Origin: Anaerolineaceae bacterium
GTDB taxonomy: Bacteria; Chloroflexota; Anaerolineae; Aggregatilineales; Phototrophicaceae
Direction of reading: 5' to 3'
Assembly: GCA_020634135.1 (NCBI GenBank)
Contig: JACKCG010000002.1
Span: 496,001-560,000, forward strand
DNA length: 64,000 nucleotides
A program made the translations under genes and the position numbers. Numbering within the stretch: the first letter of the stretch is position 1; every line of letters starts with the position of its first letter. A model generated the notes under the pieces. That model had not been told where the DNA came from. It saw only the letters and a program-made list of their open reading frames with translations, and made no database searches. This document shows positions 59,440-64,000 of this stretch, piece after piece.

Positions 59440-60072
59440 CTAATCAATGGGTTCTTTGTAGATGACGTACCGCCCGATGTCGTCACCTTTGCCAATGCAG
59501 GTGGAGAGGTCAACCTTGAATTCGCGGCCACCACTGACCCAGCGCAAGCCTTCCTGGAGCAGCCCCTGCCCGACATAGCACACGGCCTTATCGGTCTTGC
59601 GACCCCAGCACATGGGGCAGCGTTCGAGGGTGTAGATGATGCGGTCATCGCCTTCTTCATGGACGTTGGAGACCTGGTCGGAGAACTGGGAGAAGATGTT
59701 CGCCATAGCGGGGACACCGACTTTGAGTTTGGCGTTGAGCGGGAGCACCTTGAACGCCAGATCGCCGACACCGGCCAGGGCACCGAAGCCGCGCAGGGCG
59801 TCGGCAAAGAGGGTGCGTCCGACGCGCAGGGCGAGACCCCGGCCACCGCGCGGGCCGTACATTTCTTCGAGGGCGACGCACAGGGCGGTGAAGTCGGCGA
59901 AGTCGAAGACCTTTTCGAGGTTATCGGGGGGGTAGTTGCCGATCAGGTTGGGCAAGCCGGCCAGATTGAGGACGGCGTTGAGACCATTCTTGCCCATGAC
60001 TTCTTCCATCGCGTCGAGGAAGATGCGGGCGAATTTGTTCGGGTAGTAGTATCCGCTTTTCTCAGGTGGCAT
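59440..60072 (-). CDS. V4R-domain protein (copy 2)
   Basis: A 210-residue paralogue of the V4R protein at 56725. Shared blocks are YYYPNKFARIFLDAMEEVMG, LALRVGRTLFADALRGFGAL and LQEGLRWVSGGREFKVD. The C-terminal V4R signature is altered: STCIGKGDDIGRYVI keeps one Cys where copy 1 has CLACGDGHC. In exchange it has a CPMCWGRKTDKAVC cluster where copy 1 has SPMAWGRISDKPVC. The putative metal or ligand site therefore seems to have moved or changed. It lies on the opposite strand, about 2 kb from the roadblock operon. Confidence 0.83.
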   Translation of the reverse strand: MPPEKSGYYYPNKFARIFLDAMEEVMGKNGLNAVLNLAGLPNLIGNYPPDNLEKVFDFADFTALCVALEEMYGPRGGRGLALRVGRTLFADALRGFGALAGVGDLAFKVLPLNAKLKVGVPAMANIFSQFSDQVSNVHEEGDDRIIYTLERCPMCWGRKTDKAVCYVGQGLLQEGLRWVSGGREFKVDLSTCIGKGDDIGRYVIYKEPID

Positions 60073-60381
60073 GGTACGATTTCCTCCAATCGATTATTGA
60101 TCTTAGCGCAATGCCCATGCTGGGGCAAGTTGTTCATGAAGGAGCTGTTAGTTCTCCTGAATTCCCTTATCATTTTGCAGCCGAAACGATCAGAACAGCT
60201 ACGCACTGCCCATAAGTCTAACACAAGACGTGATTGTATGCAGCAAAATTAAGCGCTTGCATCCAGGAATAAAGACCAGTCCCGAATTGCGATATTCTTG
60301 AATGTGAATACTTGCTGAAAACAACAGGGCGATTGCATCAAAATGGGAATTTCAATTTGATATACACTTCTGGCTTTTTTA

Positions 60382-60475
60382 CCCCCTCTAAATCTCCCCC
60401 GCCAGCAGGGGCGACTTGTTGGTTCTGTTTGACCAGCCCCCGCCCCGTTTGCGGGGAGGGTTGGGGAGGGGTCAG
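60382..60475. repeat. GC-rich intergenic repeat
   Basis: Runs ACCCCCTCTAAATCTCCCCC ... CAGGGGCGAC ... CCCCGCCCC-GTTTGC-GGGGAGGG ... GGGGAGGGGT: nested inverted segments of the same CCCC/GGGG style as the other dispersed palindromes, but longer. Confidence 0.5.
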
Positions 60476-60550
60476 AAAAGGCTATTTTGTATAGAGTGAA
60501 TTTGATGCGATTGACCTGCTGAAAACGACCATCACAATGGTCTTTGATTG

Positions 60551-60559
60551 TGCTACAAT
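60551..60559 (+). promoter_or_regulatory. Extended -10 promoter ahead of ABC ATPase
   Basis: TGCTACAAT, identical to the element at 56277. It lies 108 bases before the TTG start at 60667. A TTGACC at 60511 with CACAAT at 60533 (spacing 16) is an alternative. Confidence 0.4.
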
Positions 60560-60666
60560 GGCACGGGTTCGAATCTGAAATATTCGTCAATCCCTGTATC
60601 TAAAGGGAAATCGTTTTCCAATGGATATATAATAGATAGTAGCTTTAGCATGAAGCAGAGGCTTCA

Positions 60667-61407
60667 TTGAGCATCAATTATCCTGAACGTCCCCCTGTTG
60701 TCGCTATTCATAACCTCACCAAGCATTATACAGAGGGCAGCCGGTCACGCCTCGTGTTAGATAACACCAACCTGGAAATTCAGGCGGGTGAATTTTTCGT
60801 CCTGCTGGGCAAGAGTGGCAGTGGCAAAAGCACGTTTTTGAATCTGCTGAGCGGTATAGATAATCCTGATTTCGGGCAGATTATGATTGACGGCCAGGAT
60901 ATTGCCGGGCTGAACGAGAAACAGCGCACCCTGTTTCGCCGTGACCACATAGGCATTATTTTCCAGTTTTTTAATCTTATCCCAACACTAACGGTGCTGG
61001 AAAATATTACTTTGCCCGGCGAACTGCGCGGGCGCCCCGGCCTGATTGAGAAGCGCGGGCGGGAACTATTGGAGCGAGTTGGTCTGGCGGATCGTGCAGA
61101 CGATTTCCCGGATAAACTCAGCGGCGGCGAACAGCAGCGGGTGGCGATTGCCCGTGCCCTGCTGCAAGAGCCGATGCTTGTCCTGGCGGATGAGCCGACT
61201 GGCAACCTGGATGAAGATACCGGCAAAAGTGTGCTGGCGCTGCTGCTCGAATTAACCCGAGATGCTGGGCGCACCCTGGTGATGGCGACTCATAATCCGG
61301 AAATCGTCCCTTTAGCAGACCGGGTCTGCCGGATTCAGGAAAGCAGGATACTTGTCACGTCAAATACCCGCCAATCAATTAGCAGCGTGCAAGGAAATAG
61401 GGGATAA
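60667..61407 (+). CDS. ABC transporter ATP-binding protein (LolD/MacB type)
   Basis: A 246-residue ATPase: Walker A GKSGSGKST, Q-loop IIFQFFNLIPTLTVLENI, signature LSGGEQQRVAIARALL, Walker B LVLADEPTGNLD and switch MATHNPEIV. The LNEKQRTLFRRDHIGIIFQF block and FNLIPTLTVLENI are typical of the MacB/LolD (FtsX-permease) class. It would drive lipoprotein release, drug export or envelope work, but no FtsX-like permease is adjacent; the next genes encode a HEAT protein and a solute-binding protein. The start is TTG at 60667 with AGAGG five bases upstream. Confidence 0.9.
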   Translation: MSINYPERPPVVAIHNLTKHYTEGSRSRLVLDNTNLEIQAGEFFVLLGKSGSGKSTFLNLLSGIDNPDFGQIMIDGQDIAGLNEKQRTLFRRDHIGIIFQFFNLIPTLTVLENITLPGELRGRPGLIEKRGRELLERVGLADRADDFPDKLSGGEQQRVAIARALLQEPMLVLADEPTGNLDEDTGKSVLALLLELTRDAGRTLVMATHNPEIVPLADRVCRIQESRILVTSNTRQSISSVQGNRG

Positions 61408-61467
61408 TGGAAATAGAGAGCTATTTGCTGATCAAATTTATGGGTATGTGGTAGAGAGGCATCAGCA

Positions 61468-61889
61468 ATGACCGACCCCGAAGCAAAAACATCAAACAAC
61501 TCCTGGTAGACCTGCGCGACTTCAACAAGATCAAACGGCGCACCGCCGTCATGAAACTGGGAATGGCGGGCGGCGAAGAAGCTGTCCACGCGCTGATTAT
61601 GACGGTCAGGAATGAACATGAGGATTTGATCGCTCGTGGGCGTGCCGCGCTTATGCTCGGTAATCTGCGGGATATTCGGGCAGTTGACTCATTAATCAAG
61701 GCGCTGGATGCTCCCGGTTTTCAAACCCCGGTTTATGCCGCTGAAGCCCTCGGTAAAATTGGCGATCCGCGTGCGATTGAACCGCTGCTGCTGGCGGCGG
61801 CGAATTCTGGTAATGATACGTTCCGCAAGGCGGCACTGGAAGCGCTCAAACGTCTGGGGCATGACCCGGAACGAATCCCCATGGAATAA
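61468..61889 (+). CDS. HEAT-repeat protein, frameshifted near its start
   Basis: The intact frame from an ATG at 61551 gives 112 residues of HEAT repeats: LIARGRAALMLGNLRDIRAV, TPVYAAEALGKIGDPRAIEP and TFRKAALEALKRLGHD. In the same frame upstream, NIKQLLVDLRDFNKIKRRTA clearly continues the protein but has no start codon. The ATG at 61468 with AGAGG upstream reads MTDPEAK and then goes out of frame at a run of five A residues (61485-61489); six A would restore MTDPEAK-NIKQLLVDL. I therefore take 61468 as the real start with a one-base deletion. Confidence 0.72.
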
Positions 61890-61964
61890 GGGCGACGGTA
61901 GTTGTCCTTTGTGGCCGGCAGGGCAAATGCCGGGCAAACCTGTTGGATTGTCACCTTCAAGTAT

Positions 61965-61999
61965 ACCGGCAGCCTGTCTTGTGCTGGCCGGTTATTTCT
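61965..61999 (+). terminator. Possible terminator after HEAT gene
   Basis: ACCGGC(AGC) at 61965-61973 pairs with (GCT)GGCCGGT up to 61992, with one bulged G, followed by TATTTCTTT. Confidence 0.45.
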
Positions 62000-62123
62000 T
62001 TATGCGCCGGCGATTCTCACAACCAACGATCTCGTCTCTACGTAGTTACATCATGAATATGCAGCCGGTCACGAAGGGCTGCTGCCGGTGACTCTGTACA
62101 TCTATACAGGAGAGGGTGGTTTA

Positions 62124-64000
62124 ATGCGTCTGAAGAAAGTTCGTTTTGGAATCATTCTGACGGTTCTCTTGCTGATGGCTGTTGTGCTGCCTCTGGCGGC
62201 ACAGGATAACCGTATTGTTATTTCTGTTGCCGTGCCGGAATTCCTCGGCGATTCGTTTCAGCCGGATGTTTTCGCTCAGTTTGAACAGGAGAATCCCGCT
62301 TATAAGGTGCGTGTGGTCAAGGTGAACAACAGCGCCTTTTCTCCGGTTGCGCCTGCCCGTGATCTGGATGGACACCTGAACGGCGTCGCCAGCTATGCTG
62401 CGATGGCCGATGTCCTGTACATTACGCCTAATACGATTTCAGTAGAGGCGACTCGTGCCGGGTATTTCCTTGATCTCGCGCCGCTGGTTGCCAGCGACTT
62501 TGGCCTGGATGTCACCGACTTTTACCCGGCGGCCTGGGAAGCCTTTCAGTGGGATCGCGGCGTATGGGGTTTCCCGGCGGTGGCGGATCTCCTGCTGATG
62601 GTTTATAACCCCGCCCAGTTTGACGAGATTGGCCTGCCCTATCCGGAATCCTATTGGAGCCTGGATGACCTGGCCGCCGCCACCGACTTCCTGAAGGTCA
62701 GAGATTCGAGCGGGCAGGTGACACGACCCGGCATGGTGACATTGAGCGGGGATAATCTCGCACTGCTGGCGCTCAGCCTGCTCAATACAGGCTTTACGAT
62801 GACACGGTTTTCCCCGCTGTGCCGCGCCTGGCGACGCCGGAACTCGAAGCCTTCCTGGAGCAGTGGATGGAGATGGAAGACGAGGGAATCGTGACTCAGT
62901 GGGTGCAGGGTTACGAAGAAGTGCCGATGCGAATTGACGATGCATTTGCCCTCTCGACGGGATTCGGGAATGAATACGACATGGCGGGGGCGCTGCTGCC
63001 GGGCGGCATGGCCGGGATGGACGTGCAAGGCTTCGCCGTGAGCAGTGGGACCTCGGAGCCGGACGGTGCGTATGCCCTGGTCAAGTACATGACGAGCAAT
63101 GCCACCGTCGTGAATGGGATGTTTGGACTGCGTCCGGCCCGCCGCAGCCTGATAAACGCCCAATCGGGGGATGATCTGACCATTAGTTTCTTCCTGAACC
63201 TGTCGCCAGAGGATGAAGCCGCCCTTGATGATGCCCTCAATAACGGGTTATCGCTTTCGGCGCAGCGGTTTGGGGATTACGTGGGGATTGCCGCCGATAA
63301 AATGCGAACGGAGGGCTTGATGCGCGAGCGGCGCTTCAGGCAGTGGAGGCCGATGCGGTTGCGAACCTGCAAGCCGCCAGCAACCGGCGCGAAGACGTAA
63401 CCGTCTATGTCGCCACGCCCGTGCCGACTCCGGCGCTGGGGGCGAACGAGGTGAGTCTCAGTTTCGGGCTGGTGGCCTTCGGGCCGGGCAGCGATGACGC
63501 TCAGTGGCAAGTCCTGGTGGATGAGTTTATCGCCGGCGACCCGCAGGTGCGCCAGATCGTGATTGACAGCGCCTTCAGCTTTGACCCGGAGGAGATGAGC
63601 GAGAAGTACGACTGCTTCTTCCTGCCGTTTAACCTGGTGCAGCAGCTTCAAGACCTGAGTCCGCTGCTCAACCTGGACCCGTTCCTGGATACGGACCCAA
63701 CCTTTGACCGGGCTGATGTGATTGGCACGAGCCTGACCCAGCTTCAGAAGGATAACAAGACCTGGGGTTTCCCGGTCATTATCCAGCCGCAGATTCTGTG
63801 GTACAACTACGACAGCTTCCTGCGGAACGGCGCGATTCCGCTGGGGAATAGCTGGTCGCTTGACCAGTTCACCGACTCATTACGTGCGCTGCGGTTTGAC
63901 CCGAACGAGCCGCCGCCCTTCGTCCCCAGCAGTTTTGGCGGTACGTATCTGCTGATGCTGATCGGCGCTTATGGCGGGTTGCCGCTCGACTATCGCACCG
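62124..64000 (+). CDS. Extracellular solute-binding protein, two tandem domains, frameshifted, runs off end
   Basis: From the ATG at 62124 the protein has a signal peptide (FGIILTVLLLMAVVLPLAAQ) and a periplasmic-binding, sugar-ABC type domain: VISVAVPEFLGDSFQPDVFA, ADVLYITPNTISVEATRAGY, WGFPAVADLLLMVYNPAQFD. At about 62799 the frame shifts (TGFTMTR should read TGFTDDTVFPAVPRL) and continues from 62819 to about 63318, where it shifts again (EGLMRE should read EGLDARAALQAVEAD). The third piece runs to the window end with a second, similar domain: LVDEFIAGDPQVRQIVID, WGFPVIIQPQILWYNYDSFL. Both shifts are repaired by adding one G before GAT. So it is one long protein with two solute-binding domains, unless the shifts are real. 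Confidence 0.8.

Larger units (their letters stand above)
60073..60666. other. Gene-free region with repeats and promoter
   Basis: No convincing gene in 594 bases. It holds a complex GC-rich repeat at 60382-60475 (cccccgccagcaggggcgac, then ccccgccccgtttgcgggg), two copies of a CTGAAAAC-type word (60309 and 60517 regions) and the promoter-like TGCTACAAT at 60551. Confidence 0.5.

Noticed and set aside
60560..60590. GGTTCGAATC resembling a tRNA T-loop
   Set aside because: No acceptor or anticodon stems can be built around it; it lies just downstream of a promoter-like TACAAT.

Overview
The window looks like a piece of a free-living Chloroflexota chromosome, most likely Anaerolineae-related; this is an inference from content, since no rRNA or marker phylogeny is possible here. 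Base composition is moderately GC-rich. Many genes start with TTG or GTG. There are many Sec-exported or lipoprotein-anchored proteins with beta-propeller, SH3-like and Thr/Pro-linker parts, plus V4R and roadblock signalling proteins and Uma2, DinB-like, HEAT-repeat and DUF3352 families. I see no phage, plasmid or CRISPR. The only mobile-element traces are a pair of IS605-like hairpins and a transposase fragment near 17.2-17.7 kb.

Layout. 0-6.4 kb: a partial secreted protein, an ankyrin protein, an aldo/keto reductase with an SMP-30-type lactonase, a HEAT protein, a DEAD-box RNA helicase and a Uma2 protein. 6.6-13.2 kb (minus strand): DUF1684 protein, prolyl-tRNA synthetase, a PAS histidine kinase, a MazG-like protein, a polyprenyl glycosylphosphotransferase and a family 2 glycosyltransferase. 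13.2-19.8 kb: secreted proteins, a TolB-like propeller, mobile-element debris, a broken lipoprotein and an M14 peptidase. 19.8-29.3 kb: HIT protein, MerR regulator, secreted propeller, an MFS-HEAT fusion, a nucleotidyltransferase with methionyl-tRNA synthetase behind a candidate attenuator, and two tandem DinB-like proteins. 29.7-35.2 kb: membrane proteins, tadA, an MBL hydrolase and a DUF3352 protein. 35.3-39 kb: a truncated WD40 fragment beside two damaged tandem copies of a secreted SH3-like protein. 39-44.5 kb: a 2-oxoacid:ferredoxin oxidoreductase beta subunit fused to CBS domains, a ClbS/DinB-like protein, a GNAT, a TPR-like protein, an SDR and a hydrolase. 44.7-54.7 kb: an ABC-2 exporter operon, an acyl-CoA dehydrogenase, a D-threonine-aldolase-like / aldehyde dehydrogenase / epimerase operon, a GNAT and a small membrane protein. 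54.8-60 kb: a phosphodiesterase, a roadblock-V4R-response-regulator operon and a second V4R gene. 60.6-64 kb: an ABC ATPase, a HEAT protein and a tandem solute-binding protein running off the end.

Two points matter most to a reader. First, the 24842-25028 region has a strong promoter, an apparently leaderless 30-codon reading frame with a Met-Met-Met-Val-Met-Cys run, a possible antiterminator and an intrinsic terminator, all ahead of an operon containing metG. This is a plausible ribosome-mediated attenuator not matching the usual T-box. Second, several genes are interrupted by single-base shifts that look like deletions in short homopolymers. They cluster in low-complexity or duplicated sequence but also hit ordinary genes (61.49, 62.80 and 63.32 kb), so consensus error is at least as likely as genuine decay.
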